64,000 nucleotides of DNA. Origin: Burkholderiales bacterium. Its GTDB lineage: Bacteria; Pseudomonadota; Gammaproteobacteria; Burkholderiales; Burkholderiaceae_C. A program made the position numbers and the translations under genes. The stretch spans positions 124,001 to 188,000 of the forward strand of contig JACPOK010000026.1 of NCBI GenBank assembly GCA_016191525.1, read 5' to 3'. Of this stretch, positions 43,086 to 51,912 are shown in pieces (the stretch's first letter is position 1; each line of letters starts with the position of its first letter). A model generated the notes under the pieces. The model saw nothing but the letters and a program-made list of their open reading frames with translations. It had not been told where the DNA came from and did no database searches.

Positions 43086-43364
43086 ATGACACACTCAAAA
43101 GCGTGCGATTCCGTGCCCGCTGGCGAGCCGGCCTACACCCGCAATGGCTACCGGTTCTACGCCCAGCCTGATGGGACATGGTTGATCGTGGACGGCGATG
43201 GCGAAGACGCGCGGCGCGCCGCGACCTTCGATTTGGCCACCACCTCCGGGCGACCGTCCAACATCCAGCTGCTTGGTCTCTACTCGACACAGCGATTCCA
43301 ATTGGAAGACCTGATCGAGACGTTCGCGAAGCATGCGGCGGCGGGAGGTGAGCGTGGCGGGTGA
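43086..43364 (+). CDS. Hypothetical small protein
   Basis: A 92-residue protein, ATG 43086 five bases after GAGGAGAG. Contains GYRFYAQPDGTWLIVDGDGEDARRAATFDLATTSG. First gene after the multi-hairpin leader. Function unknown. Confidence 0.6.
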   Translation: MTHSKACDSVPAGEPAYTRNGYRFYAQPDGTWLIVDGDGEDARRAATFDLATTSGRPSNIQLLGLYSTQRFQLEDLIETFAKHAAAGGERGG

Positions 43365-44268
43365 TTTCGAAAATCTCTTCGCCATCGGCCTCCAGGAACC
43401 CCCTCAAGGTTCCGGCCCATCGACCGACGTGCTGGAGGAGGCCGCGCCCACGCCGGCGCATCCGGTCGCCGACATGCAGCGCGACTACGAACAGGCATTC
43501 GTGCTGTACGAGAAGGCCTTCGAGGCCTTCGAAGAGGCTGATCGTGTGGCCCCTGGCTACAGCAGTCGAATCTCGCGCTCGTCGGTCGACTACGACGACA
43601 TGAGCCGCTGCGCCGTCCGCAAGACAGTTGAACTGTTCACCGAGCAGGTCCTTGGTGGATCGGCAAAGCTGGACGACGATGAAGAGTTCACTCGGGCTAC
43701 GGGCACGAGCCTCAGCGACGCCCTCTACGGCGAACGCGGCCGGCGCCGGCATCGCCACCACGATGACGACGAGGAACAAGCCCCCGTCAGGTTGGACCTG
43801 ATCGCGCTGTGGGACTCCATGGCACGCGTCTACGACGATGGAGGTGTGTGGCTGTCCCGCCATCAGGCGGCCAACGCCATCATGGACGAATGGCGATTGC
43901 AAAGCCAACCGTTCGAGGTGAAGAACGGGAAGGCCTTGATCGAGCACCGCGTGTACTCGGAGCCGCCGTCCAGTTATCAACCTCGGCGCGTCCACTACAA
44001 CTACGTCCAAGGGCTGACCAAGCTGTGCAAGGCCCTGGACGTCTTCTTCGACTACGCCGACCTTTCGGGCCAGGCCACGCGCATGCTGTGGAACATGCAG
44101 GGTTCGCGTGGGCATGACGTGGTGATCGACTCCGGCTCCACCCACGTGGTGGTGCCCGGGCTGGCGCAAGTTCGGACCTTCAACGAGCAGTGGAAGTGGA
44201 CGATGCGCGCAGACATGGCGGAGAAGCTGCGCGAGTTCATCGCCGCCTACCACCCGCCGAAGCAGTAG
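43354..44268 (+). CDS. Hypothetical protein, possibly DUF4942-like
   Basis: About 304 residues from a GTG at 43354 that follows GGGAG. It has a helical N-terminus (YEQAFVLYEKAFEAFEEADRV), a His/Asp-rich linker (RHRHHDDDEE) and a C-terminal domain ending VRTFNEQWKWTMRADMAEKLREFIAAYH. The final segment vaguely resembles DUF4942 proteins of mobile elements. Confidence in that link is low. Confidence 0.55.
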   Translation: MAGDFENLFAIGLQEPPQGSGPSTDVLEEAAPTPAHPVADMQRDYEQAFVLYEKAFEAFEEADRVAPGYSSRISRSSVDYDDMSRCAVRKTVELFTEQVLGGSAKLDDDEEFTRATGTSLSDALYGERGRRRHRHHDDDEEQAPVRLDLIALWDSMARVYDDGGVWLSRHQAANAIMDEWRLQSQPFEVKNGKALIEHRVYSEPPSSYQPRRVHYNYVQGLTKLCKALDVFFDYADLSGQATRMLWNMQGSRGHDVVIDSGSTHVVVPGLAQVRTFNEQWKWTMRADMAEKLREFIAAYHPPKQ

Positions 44269-44294
44269 TCATCCGGCCTCGCGGCCGCCCAGGT

Positions 44295-44318
44295 CCCCCG
44301 CGTCTTTGCGCGCGGGGG
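44295..44318 (+). other. GC-rich hairpin between genes
   Basis: CCCCCGCG (44295-44302) pairs with CGCGGGGG (44311-44318). There is no T-run. It sits 51 bp before the methyltransferase-helicase gene. Confidence 0.4.
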
Positions 44319-44369
44319 ATCGCAGGGTGACGGGTTGAATCCCCGCCGCCCTTCTTCACACTTATCCGA

Positions 44370-47300
44370 ATGACTTCTTGGAGAGAACGACTCGAAGAAC
44401 TTACCAGTCTCGGCGCCGCCCATGCGGGCGTGTCGCGTCTGGCCGATCTGGCGCAAGCCCGGTCGGAACACCTGGGGCAGTTCTTCACCCCCCTACCGAT
44501 CGCCCGCCTCATGTGGGCAGTGGTCGAGCAAGCCGCGTCCGACATCCCGGACGAGACCTTGAGCATTCTGGACAACTCTGTCGGCAGCGGCAGGTTGTTG
44601 CACTTCGCGGTCCCGGAACGCCATCGGCTGTTCGGGCTCGATGTCCACCAGGATTCGATGCAGCTCCTGCAAGAGGAAGCCGAGAAAGCAGGGTTCACCT
44701 GCGAGTTCAGGGCCTGCGCGATGGAAGATGCAGCGCCGAAGGACTTCGACGTCGCCCTGATCAACCCTCCGTTCAGTTTGAACCTGCAGAGCCCACATAT
44801 GAAGCCCTATCCGTGCACCCGATGGGGTCGGTTCGGGCCGAGTTCGGGGGCCACCAGCGACGAATACGCCCTCGCCCAGGCACTTGCCGCGGCGCAGCTG
44901 GTTGTCGCCCTGCTTCCGGCGAGTACCGTCGACGCGCTCTTGACCAGCGGCAACGAGCTGCTCGGTGACGATGCGAAACGCTTGCGCGCCATCTACGACC
45001 TGAGCGCCAAAGCGTTCCGGGAGGAGGGCGCGAACGTGACCACAGCAATCGTCGTGTTCGGGCCCTCGAAGTCGAGCAGGCCTGTCCACCGAGCGAAGGT
45101 GGCCGATGTGGCCGCTTTTGTGCTTCCGGCAATGGGGGTACAGCTGGAAGCGCGTTCCTGGGCCAAACCCCGCCTTCGCGTGGCATTGCCCGACACGGAA
45201 GCGCCGGCGATCACGCTGCCAGTCACGGGGGACCGACAGGTCCGCGTGGTCCACAGCGGCCGGAAGATCCACCTCAAGTTCAAGTGTGGATTCATGCAGG
45301 CCCGCTGCCTCAACGCGGTGTACCGGCGTGTGGTCCGTTCAACACTGGAGCACCGACTGCCCAACGGCGTGCGGTTCGCGGGCCAGGGCCTGCTGGACGT
45401 CGAGTGCATCTTGGCTGCCGAGAAGCCTGCTGACGAATGGCACCGACTGCTTGACACGCTGAGAGGCGAGGGGGCCGATGTGCTGGTTGACCCCGGACTC
45501 GGCAACTATCTCAAGCGGCGAATCCGGGCGCTGAAGCGCTCGACGATGCCGTTCGGTCATTGGATCTGGCAGGAGGATGCCGGCGACCAGGTGATGGCGA
45601 CCGCGGCGGTGCCGGTGGCGCTGAACCCAAAGTCTTGGGTGTCGCCGGTGGTCAAGGCGGGAGAACAGGCCCCCCTGCGCCGGGTCAATGGTGCATGGGA
45701 ACTGGAGTGGCAGGGCCAGACCCGCACGTTCACGCCCGACGAAGCCCGCAAGGTGTTTTCGTTCGGTGACTGCGAAGCGGGCTGGGTGCAGCTGCACCCG
45801 CCGCTGCAGGAGCTCTTCCCGAGCGAGGCGCAGTCCTTGCGCGCGAGAGCGCGCCAGCTCGGCATCGATCAGTGGCTGAACTGGGACTACCAGTTCGAAG
45901 ACTTGATCGAGTTGTGCCTGCGCCCACGTGGCGCTGTATGCGCGTGGAAACAGGGGCTTGGCAAGGCGCGGTTGGCCGCGGCCATAGCGCTGTTGCTGGG
46001 AGTGCGTGCGAGCGTCATCGTGATGCCCGCATTCCTGCTCGACGAGTTCCCAGACAGGCTGGATGCAGCAGGGCTGGACCGCACGCTGTGGCAGGTGATC
46101 CGGAGTCCGTCGGACATCCAGCAGCTGCGCGTGATCAACGTGATCAGCTACGAGCGCCTGCGCATGGAAATGCCGGGCACGAAACGAACCTACGCGGCCG
46201 CCCTCCGTCGTCGCGCGTCGCTTGCGATTTGCGACGAAGGGGAGGTGCTGGCCAACGATAGCAGCGACCAGAGCAGGGCCGTCGCCCAGCTCGCGCCGCG
46301 CAAGTTGTTCATCCTCACGGGTACGCCGATTCCGAACTACCCGAGGGACTTGCTGAACGTCGCTGCGCAAGCAGTTGGCGACGGTGTAGTGGGGCAACCC
46401 TATGGCGTGTATCAGCCGATGCTCGCAGCGGCGAACGTCCGTTCCATGGAGTTCGCTGAGCGAGGTAAGGCGGCCTTTGCTGATGCATTCTGCAGCTGGG
46501 TGTGGACCACGCCCGAATTCGCCGAGACCTTGCAGACTGGGGCGAAGCGGGAAGTTCCGAAGATCGCGAGCTTGTCACGCTATCGAGCGTGGCTCGGCCC
46601 GTTCATTAAGCGCCGCTTGACCGATGAGCCCGAAGTGGCTCGGTGGGTGCGAATTCCGAAACCCGACACCGAGATCCATGAGATCGAGTGGGACCGGGCA
46701 CACCTCGCACATTACCTGCGCGTGGCTGACGAATTCGCCCATTGGTGGAAGCAACGCAACGAGGATCGGCGTGGCGGCAATCTGATCGCGCTTTTGGCGC
46801 GGATCGACGCCGTCATCCAGGCTGGCAACGCGCCGCAGGTGCCGTCATCCAAGGGTTCTCCGTCGCTGTATCGCGGGAGCCTGACTTCCAAGCAGCGTTG
46901 GGTTATCAACCGCGCTGTCGAACTGGCAGGCACTGCCAAGGTGGTGGTCTACGCCCGCTCCCCGTCACTGCTGGACCTGATGGCCGAGGAGATTAATGGC
47001 TGCGGCATGGACGCCGTGGTCTATCACGGCGAAGTCAGCCAGGCCGCACGTCGAGCGGGACTCAAACGGTTCCGGCACGGCGAGTCCAATGTTTTGTTGG
47101 CGAGCTACGGCGTTACAAGGGCAGGGCTGGACCTGTACCAGGCGAAACACGCAATCCTCGCGTCTCGCTCGTGGTCGGATCGCGAAGAAGATCAGGCGAT
47201 CCGCCGGCTCCTCCGCCCGCAGCAGCGCCAGGCAGTGAGTGTCGACAAGCCGCACCTGCGAGGTGGCATCGACGTCTACCAGGACCAGCTGGTGGCCTGG

Positions 47301-47465
47301 AAGGCCTCGGCCGCGAACGCCGGGCTCGATTGGGCGACGCCGATCAGTGATGACCAGGAGTTTTTCCACCTGGACCAGATCCTCGGCCGCTTTGTCGAGA
47401 ACCTGGCGTCGATGCACAAGATGAATGCCCGCGACTTTCGGGAGTGGGCAAAGGAGACCGCATGA
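44370..47465 (+). CDS. N6-adenine methyltransferase joined to SNF2-type helicase
   Basis: A 1031-residue protein. The N-terminal part is an amino-methyltransferase: QFFTPLPIARLM, SILDNSVGSGRLL (SAM binding) and ALINPPFSLN (NPPF catalytic motif). The C-terminal half is a superfamily 2 helicase: AVCAWKQGLGKARLAAAIALL (motif I, with Gly-Lys-Ala in place of Gly-Lys-Thr), LAICDEGEVLAND (motif II, DEGE), ILTGTPIPNYPRD (motif III), and QAIRRLLRPQQRQA (motif VI). No nuclease motif was seen. It may be a transfer-protective modification or antirestriction factor. Confidence 0.8.
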   Translation: MTSWRERLEELTSLGAAHAGVSRLADLAQARSEHLGQFFTPLPIARLMWAVVEQAASDIPDETLSILDNSVGSGRLLHFAVPERHRLFGLDVHQDSMQLLQEEAEKAGFTCEFRACAMEDAAPKDFDVALINPPFSLNLQSPHMKPYPCTRWGRFGPSSGATSDEYALAQALAAAQLVVALLPASTVDALLTSGNELLGDDAKRLRAIYDLSAKAFREEGANVTTAIVVFGPSKSSRPVHRAKVADVAAFVLPAMGVQLEARSWAKPRLRVALPDTEAPAITLPVTGDRQVRVVHSGRKIHLKFKCGFMQARCLNAVYRRVVRSTLEHRLPNGVRFAGQGLLDVECILAAEKPADEWHRLLDTLRGEGADVLVDPGLGNYLKRRIRALKRSTMPFGHWIWQEDAGDQVMATAAVPVALNPKSWVSPVVKAGEQAPLRRVNGAWELEWQGQTRTFTPDEARKVFSFGDCEAGWVQLHPPLQELFPSEAQSLRARARQLGIDQWLNWDYQFEDLIELCLRPRGAVCAWKQGLGKARLAAAIALLLGVRASVIVMPAFLLDEFPDRLDAAGLDRTLWQVIRSPSDIQQLRVINVISYERLRMEMPGTKRTYAAALRRRASLAICDEGEVLANDSSDQSRAVAQLAPRKLFILTGTPIPNYPRDLLNVAAQAVGDGVVGQPYGVYQPMLAAANVRSMEFAERGKAAFADAFCSWVWTTPEFAETLQTGAKREVPKIASLSRYRAWLGPFIKRRLTDEPEVARWVRIPKPDTEIHEIEWDRAHLAHYLRVADEFAHWWKQRNEDRRGGNLIALLARIDAVIQAGNAPQVPSSKGSPSLYRGSLTSKQRWVINRAVELAGTAKVVVYARSPSLLDLMAEEINGCGMDAVVYHGEVSQAARRAGLKRFRHGESNVLLASYGVTRAGLDLYQAKHAILASRSWSDREEDQAIRRLLRPQQRQAVSVDKPHLRGGIDVYQDQLVAWKASAANAGLDWATPISDDQEFFHLDQILGRFVENLASMHKMNARDFREWAKETA

Positions 47466-47704
47466 AAACGGATACCAGCTCCGTCGCAATAGGAGAGGGC
47501 GTAGTGGTCCTCAGGCGCAGAGGTCGACCGGCGGCAACGGCGGCGATTCTCGGCAGTCAGGCCGGACCGGATGGCCTCACGCAGACATTCTGGCTTGACC
47601 GGATGCTGCATGAGCCCGGGGAGGACACGTTGGGTGGCCACCCGGTGTGCGGCGCCGTCGTCACGCAAATCGTCGTGCCGGCAGGCATGGATCTACAGGA
47701 GTAA
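47462..47704 (+). CDS. Hypothetical small protein
   Basis: An 80-residue protein starting at an ATGA overlap with the methyltransferase-helicase gene. Includes GEGVVVLRRRGRPAATAAILG. Followed by a strong terminator. It may be an accessory of the large enzyme, judged only by coupling. Confidence 0.55.
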   Translation: MKTDTSSVAIGEGVVVLRRRGRPAATAAILGSQAGPDGLTQTFWLDRMLHEPGEDTLGGHPVCGAVVTQIVVPAGMDLQE

Positions 47705-47709
47705 CGTTG

Positions 47710-47743
47710 AAGGGTTCGCCGCAAGGCGGACCCTTCTTTTTTT
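47710..47743 (+). terminator. Intrinsic terminator of the 43086-47704 operon
   Basis: AAGGGTTCGCC pairs with GGCGGACCCTT (one mismatch) across GCAA, followed by CTTTTTTT. Confidence 0.88.
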
Positions 47744-47852
47744 GTGATCGCCGCAGTGGTGCGTGGCACGGCGAATACGTTCAGGCCCCGGTCCAGGGCG
47801 CAGGCCACAATGGTGGACAAATCAGTTCCGGGAGGTGCCGGGATCCATATCG

Positions 47853-48629
47853 ATGAAGCACGAGCAACCCCTCAAAGGCAATCCAAATCAGATCACCGTC
47901 AACCAGCATGTACTTCCTCGTTCGGCGATCGCGCGATTCGCCAAGGGCGCTGGCTTGGTCGAGGTTCAAAGGCTCGCTGGCAGCGCCCCCTTCAAGCTGA
48001 AGCCGGACGACGAACTGTTTTGTGCACGGCGAGCGTGGGATCAGGGGTCGGAAACGTTTCGCACACACGAAACCGAACAAGCCTACGCAGGGCTAGCGGA
48101 CAAGATCGTCGCCGGCCATGTGAACGGACTCTCGCCAGCGATGGACGAGATTGTGAGCGCCTTCTATTCTCTGTGGCGGCATCGACAGGCAGCACGACTT
48201 CAACCGATTTCCGACGCGCGGCTCAATTTGGAGGAAGCTGAGAGAACTCTTGATAAGCACGCCGAGGAGGTCATTGAATCCAAGGGCGGTCTGTTCATTC
48301 GCGGCGACACCGTTCCGAGTCGGTTCATGACGGGGCTGACGATGATGCGGGCGATCGACTGGCACGTGAGCACGCTAAGAGGCTCACACTGGGGGATCGT
48401 CAGATCCGAGTACGCGCACTTTCTCGTACCCGATGGTCCAGGGGAGATCTGCGCTGTTCCGCTATGCCCGACGATTTGCCTGTGCAAGGACATGCCTGAC
48501 GTGATCGTGACGGCGCCGCAGGTTGGTGAGATGAATCGTCAGCTGCTCGAACGCTCGGCCAGCTACTACTTCGGCGATGAACTGGACCGATGCCCAATTC
48601 TGCGTCGAACCATTCCATGGGAAGAGTAA
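47853..48629 (+). CDS. DUF4238-like hypothetical protein
   Basis: A 258-residue protein. Its start ITVNQHVLPRSAIARFA resembles the HYVPQ-type opening of DUF4238 proteins, which have a helical core and unknown role. The inner region HRQAARLQPISDARLNLEEAERTLDKHAEEVIESKGGLF is helical. No good ribosome binding site precedes the ATG at 47853, and the frame is open back to 47763. Sits alone between a terminator and leader L2. Confidence 0.55.
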   Translation: MKHEQPLKGNPNQITVNQHVLPRSAIARFAKGAGLVEVQRLAGSAPFKLKPDDELFCARRAWDQGSETFRTHETEQAYAGLADKIVAGHVNGLSPAMDEIVSAFYSLWRHRQAARLQPISDARLNLEEAERTLDKHAEEVIESKGGLFIRGDTVPSRFMTGLTMMRAIDWHVSTLRGSHWGIVRSEYAHFLVPDGPGEICAVPLCPTICLCKDMPDVIVTAPQVGEMNRQLLERSASYYFGDELDRCPILRRTIPWEE

Positions 48630-48660
48630 GAGGCAAGCGCCGATCGCAACATCTCAGGTA

Positions 48661-48820
48661 TTTCAGTAGGTACCGGGACTCGCCTGTCGGCGGCTGTACT
48701 CGGTCGGGACCCGGTGGTACCATTCTTGGGTCTTTTGACGCCCTGCTGCGGGCTCACGCAGCAATAGGCCCGTTCGGGCCGTTTCGCAGTCCCTCATAGG
48801 GCCTGCTTCACTTTCCATTT
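48661..48820 (+). ncRNA. Structured leader RNA candidate, copy L2
   Basis: Begins TTTCAGTAGG (48661). A GGTACC...GGTACC long-range stem follows, then the 36-nt core at 48728-48763 with hairpin TGCTGCG/CGCAGCA, GGCCCG/CGGGCC, GTTTCG and GCAG-CCC/GGG-CTGC, then TTCACTTT. Same order of elements as L1 with different paired bases. It precedes the operon containing ftsA. Confidence 0.5.
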
Positions 48821-48894
48821 CGACTTCACACCGGGCACGTCCGTCCGTTGCGGTGTTGACCCGAGCACGTTCGCGAGCTCGGAAAGGCCTTCCC

Positions 48895-49500
48895 ATGCAA
48901 ATTGAAGAGCGGCAGGCATTGCCTGCCCACGCCGGCCGCGCATTGGCCGAGCAAATTTCAACCGTGACGCTCCTGATGCGCGCGGAAGAGTTGCTCGGGC
49001 AAGCGATGAGCCAGCACATTTATGACGCGGCCAACGGCGAGAAGCCGGGGCCCGAGTGCGCCTATACGGTGCTCCTGTCCGATTTGAAGACCTTCCTGGC
49101 GCATCCGCGTCCAGTTCCTGGTGACGTCTTGGCAGAGGGTTTGAGGCTCATCGCATCCCAGAGCATCGGGCCTGACTGGACGCACCAGCAAGCCTTCGAC
49201 TTCATTCGCACCACAGCCAAAGCGCATCTGGCCACCGCCGCTGGATTGCCGCCGGCAAAGATCGTGATGGTGCTCAGCGGCGGCTTACTGCAAAGCGGCC
49301 ACGGCAGCGACCCGTTCCCGCACATGGATGTCGTGCTGGTCGACCGCGATCACCTTGAGGAACGCGGCCTTTCGGACGACGAGTCCGACGAGATCGAAGC
49401 GGCAGCGATCGCCGACTGCCCGAACGCACTGCTTTGGGTAGTGGCAGACCCGGCCAAAGAAGTGGCCAGCCCCTCGTTTGGAGGCTGTCATGTCGAGTAG
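48895..49500 (+). CDS. Hypothetical protein upstream of ftsA
   Basis: A 201-residue soluble protein from ATG 48895. GGAAAGG lies close upstream in a sequence, GGAAAGGCCTTCCCATG, that is identical at the cadR start (18270-18286). It contains HQQAFDFIRTTAKAHLATAAGLPPAKIVMVLSGG and PFPHMDVVLVDRDHLEERG. It overlaps ftsA by 11 bp. No family recognised. Confidence 0.6.
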   Translation: MQIEERQALPAHAGRALAEQISTVTLLMRAEELLGQAMSQHIYDAANGEKPGPECAYTVLLSDLKTFLAHPRPVPGDVLAEGLRLIASQSIGPDWTHQQAFDFIRTTAKAHLATAAGLPPAKIVMVLSGGLLQSGHGSDPFPHMDVVLVDRDHLEERGLSDDESDEIEAAAIADCPNALLWVVADPAKEVASPSFGGCHVE

Positions 49501-50710
49501 CCATAGCGGCCTCATCGTCGCACTGGACATCGGCACCAGCAAGGTAGAGGCAGTGATCGGGGAAGCAAAGGGCAACGGTGCTCTGCAACTCCTGGGCCGC
49601 GGCAAAGCGGTGATCGACGGCCTCGAAGGCGGCGTCGTGATCGACATCGAAGCCACAGCGCACAGCGTGCGCCAAGCCTTGAGAGAAGCGGAGGCCCAGG
49701 CCAAGCAGAAGGCCACGCGGGTCATCGCTGGAGTCACGGGGAACCATCTTCGGGTGTTCACCTCCAGTAGCGTCGTGGCTCTCAGCGGCCGCGAAGTAAC
49801 CCCTGCGGATGTGGCTCGCGGTATGCGCATCGCGCAAGCGATCGCACTACCCACCGACCAGCGACTGTTGATGGTGGAGCCTCAGGGCTTCCTGATCGAC
49901 GGTCAACACGGGAGGAACCCGGTCGGCATGTCAGGAGCTTCCCTGGAGACCCGTGTCCATGTCGTCACGGGCGGCAACGGCCCGATTGAAAACCTCTGCA
50001 AGAGCATCCGCTTGGGCGGAGTTGAGGTGGAACATTTGGCCCTGAATTCAGTCGCCACCTCACTTGCGGTCCTGAGCGACGATGAACGCAAGATGGGCGT
50101 GGCGGTCGTGGATGTCGGAGCCGGAACGACCGATGTGACGATTTTCAGTGACGGCATGCTTCGGCACGCTGCTTCGATCTCGATCGGAGGCAACCAACTC
50201 ACTGGAGATATCGCAAAGGCACTTCGGACGGCTCGTACAGAGGCCGAGTCGCTGAAGCGTGCGTCCGGCTGCGCAGTGCAGGCCTTGGCCGACGCCGACA
50301 AGCTGTTTGATGTGCGTCACCTGGTTGGTCACGAGAAATTTGTGGTCAGCCAGCGAGCACTGTCTGCGGTGATCGAGCCACGCCTCGAGGAGATCTTCGC
50401 GCTGGTGCAGCAGGTGATCCGTGAGTCGGGGTTCGAGGAAGCAATCACCGCTGGGGTGGTCATCGCTGGTGGATGCTCTGCGATGCCTGGGATGGTCGAA
50501 CTCGCGCTAGACGTGATCCAGAAGCCTGTGCGCCTCGGGATGCCCATGTCGGATCGGCCTGGGTTCGAGACCTTCACCGGCGCCGGCGACGCAACTGTTG
50601 CTGGCCTGTTGGAACAAGGGCGCCGCATCCGCGAACGGCCTTTGGCCGTCCCCGCGAAGCCGGCGAGCAATTCTTGGCTTCAAACATTCATGAGGAGGGC
50701 TCACCCATGA
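49490..50710 (+). CDS. ftsA: Element-borne FtsA-like actin-family protein
   Basis: A 406-residue protein with FtsA order throughout: phosphate 1 LIVALDIGTSKVEAVIGE, the 1C/SHS2 insertion (VIAGVTGNHLRVFTSSSVVALSGREVTPADVARGM), phosphate 2 VAVVDVGAGTTDVTIF, adenosine region GVVIAGGCSAMPGM, and a C-terminal amphipathic helix (SWLQTFMRRAHP) like the membrane-binding tail. FtsA normally anchors FtsZ at the division site and is chromosomal beside ftsQ/ftsZ; neither is here. GGAGG lies six bases before ATG 49490. It may alter host division or have been recruited for DNA segregation. Confidence 0.85.
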   Translation: MSSSHSGLIVALDIGTSKVEAVIGEAKGNGALQLLGRGKAVIDGLEGGVVIDIEATAHSVRQALREAEAQAKQKATRVIAGVTGNHLRVFTSSSVVALSGREVTPADVARGMRIAQAIALPTDQRLLMVEPQGFLIDGQHGRNPVGMSGASLETRVHVVTGGNGPIENLCKSIRLGGVEVEHLALNSVATSLAVLSDDERKMGVAVVDVGAGTTDVTIFSDGMLRHAASISIGGNQLTGDIAKALRTARTEAESLKRASGCAVQALADADKLFDVRHLVGHEKFVVSQRALSAVIEPRLEEIFALVQQVIRESGFEEAITAGVVIAGGCSAMPGMVELALDVIQKPVRLGMPMSDRPGFETFTGAGDATVAGLLEQGRRIRERPLAVPAKPASNSWLQTFMRRAHP

Positions 50711-51780
50711 GTTCAACCTACATCAGCGGATACCGCGCTGTTGCGTTTCGCACACTCGCTGGGTTTGCATACTGCCTCTTCAACGAGACGGCCGAAAGCA
50801 ACCTGCATCCGAGGACGCCGCATTGGTCGGCGCACCTTCTGGGTTCGCTCGGCGATCTCGGAGGACGACTGGTGCAGCACGCATATTGCTGCGATGACGG
50901 TTCGGTTCGCGGCCCGCACGGCCGTGAAATCCGTGCCGAGCACTACATCAAGCGCAGCGAGGATGCGATCCGAGCTGCAGCCCTGATCGAGTACCCCGTC
51001 GCCCTGTGCTTCGGGAAGTACCTCCACGACATTCCGTCGGAGCTTTGCGAAGTGTTCGACGGTATGGCCGCCCAGTTGGGCGTCCACCCGGCCTGCAGCA
51101 CCAGCGGCGCTGAAGCGAACGGTCGGCAAGTCCGCGAGCTGGATCTTCGCGACCCCGCCCACGGTGAGCTGATCGCACGGTTCGCAGCGGCGCATCGGGG
51201 CAAGGCATATCCGTGGCGGATCTTTCCTCACACCCCCAGCCCTTGCGGCGTGTTGGGAGAGTGGAACGTCCCTGATCTCCAGGCTGACCTGCAGCGGATA
51301 GAAGGCAACGCGGCGCGCTCGTACCTGTCGATGTTCCGTTTGGTCGAACTGGCATGCCCGTATGACGGGCAGAGCTACATCGACGCGAAGACAGCTGTCA
51401 TCGACCAGGCAGGGCGGATCTGCAGTACTTCCCCGCTCCAGTGGTTTTGCGCGGGCTACTTGAAGGAACGCAACGCTGCGACGTTCGGGGCGAGCGCGGT
51501 CTGTCTGCGCGAGTACCGCAAGTGGGAAAAGGAAGACCGCGAAAAGGTCGCCTTCCAGGAGCTGGCCATCGAAGCGTCGTTGCTCGATGGTCAATCCGAC
51601 TATGCGCGGCGCTGCGCCACTGAGCTCGCCGGCGGCGATCCTTCGGCCAAGGTCTTCGGTGTTGCCCAGCCGCAGGCGGCCTGGCAGTACCTTCACATGG
51701 CAGGTCAGCAGCTCGACTTCCGCGTGCAGAAGATGGCGCGCGCTGCGAATGCGGCCGTGACTACAACGTCTCTTTTCTAA
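50707..51780 (+). CDS. Hypothetical protein downstream of ftsA
   Basis: A 357-residue protein starting at an ATGA overlap with ftsA. It has scattered Cys and a segment YLSMFRLVELACPYDGQSYIDAKTAVIDQAGRICSTSPLQWFCAGYLKERNAATFG. It ends 26 bp before a terminator, completing the three-gene unit. No family recognised. Confidence 0.6.
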   Translation: MSSTYISGYRAVAFRTLAGFAYCLFNETAESNLHPRTPHWSAHLLGSLGDLGGRLVQHAYCCDDGSVRGPHGREIRAEHYIKRSEDAIRAAALIEYPVALCFGKYLHDIPSELCEVFDGMAAQLGVHPACSTSGAEANGRQVRELDLRDPAHGELIARFAAAHRGKAYPWRIFPHTPSPCGVLGEWNVPDLQADLQRIEGNAARSYLSMFRLVELACPYDGQSYIDAKTAVIDQAGRICSTSPLQWFCAGYLKERNAATFGASAVCLREYRKWEKEDREKVAFQELAIEASLLDGQSDYARRCATELAGGDPSAKVFGVAQPQAAWQYLHMAGQQLDFRVQKMARAANAAVTTTSLF

Positions 51781-51806
51781 GTACCTACTTCCTCTCGGAG
51801 GTTTAA

Positions 51807-51841
51807 TGGCCCGGGCTGCAAAGCCCGGGCCATTCTTCTTT
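51807..51841 (+). terminator. Intrinsic terminator of the ftsA operon
   Basis: TGGCCCGGGCT (51807-51817) pairs perfectly with AGCCCGGGCCA (51822-51832) across GCAA; TTCTTCTTT follows. Confidence 0.85.
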
Positions 51842-51912
51842 GCCTCACCCAAAAGTGAATACTCAAACCGACATGCTAGGCTTGTCCAAAGATCAACGAT
51901 CCGATCGACAAA

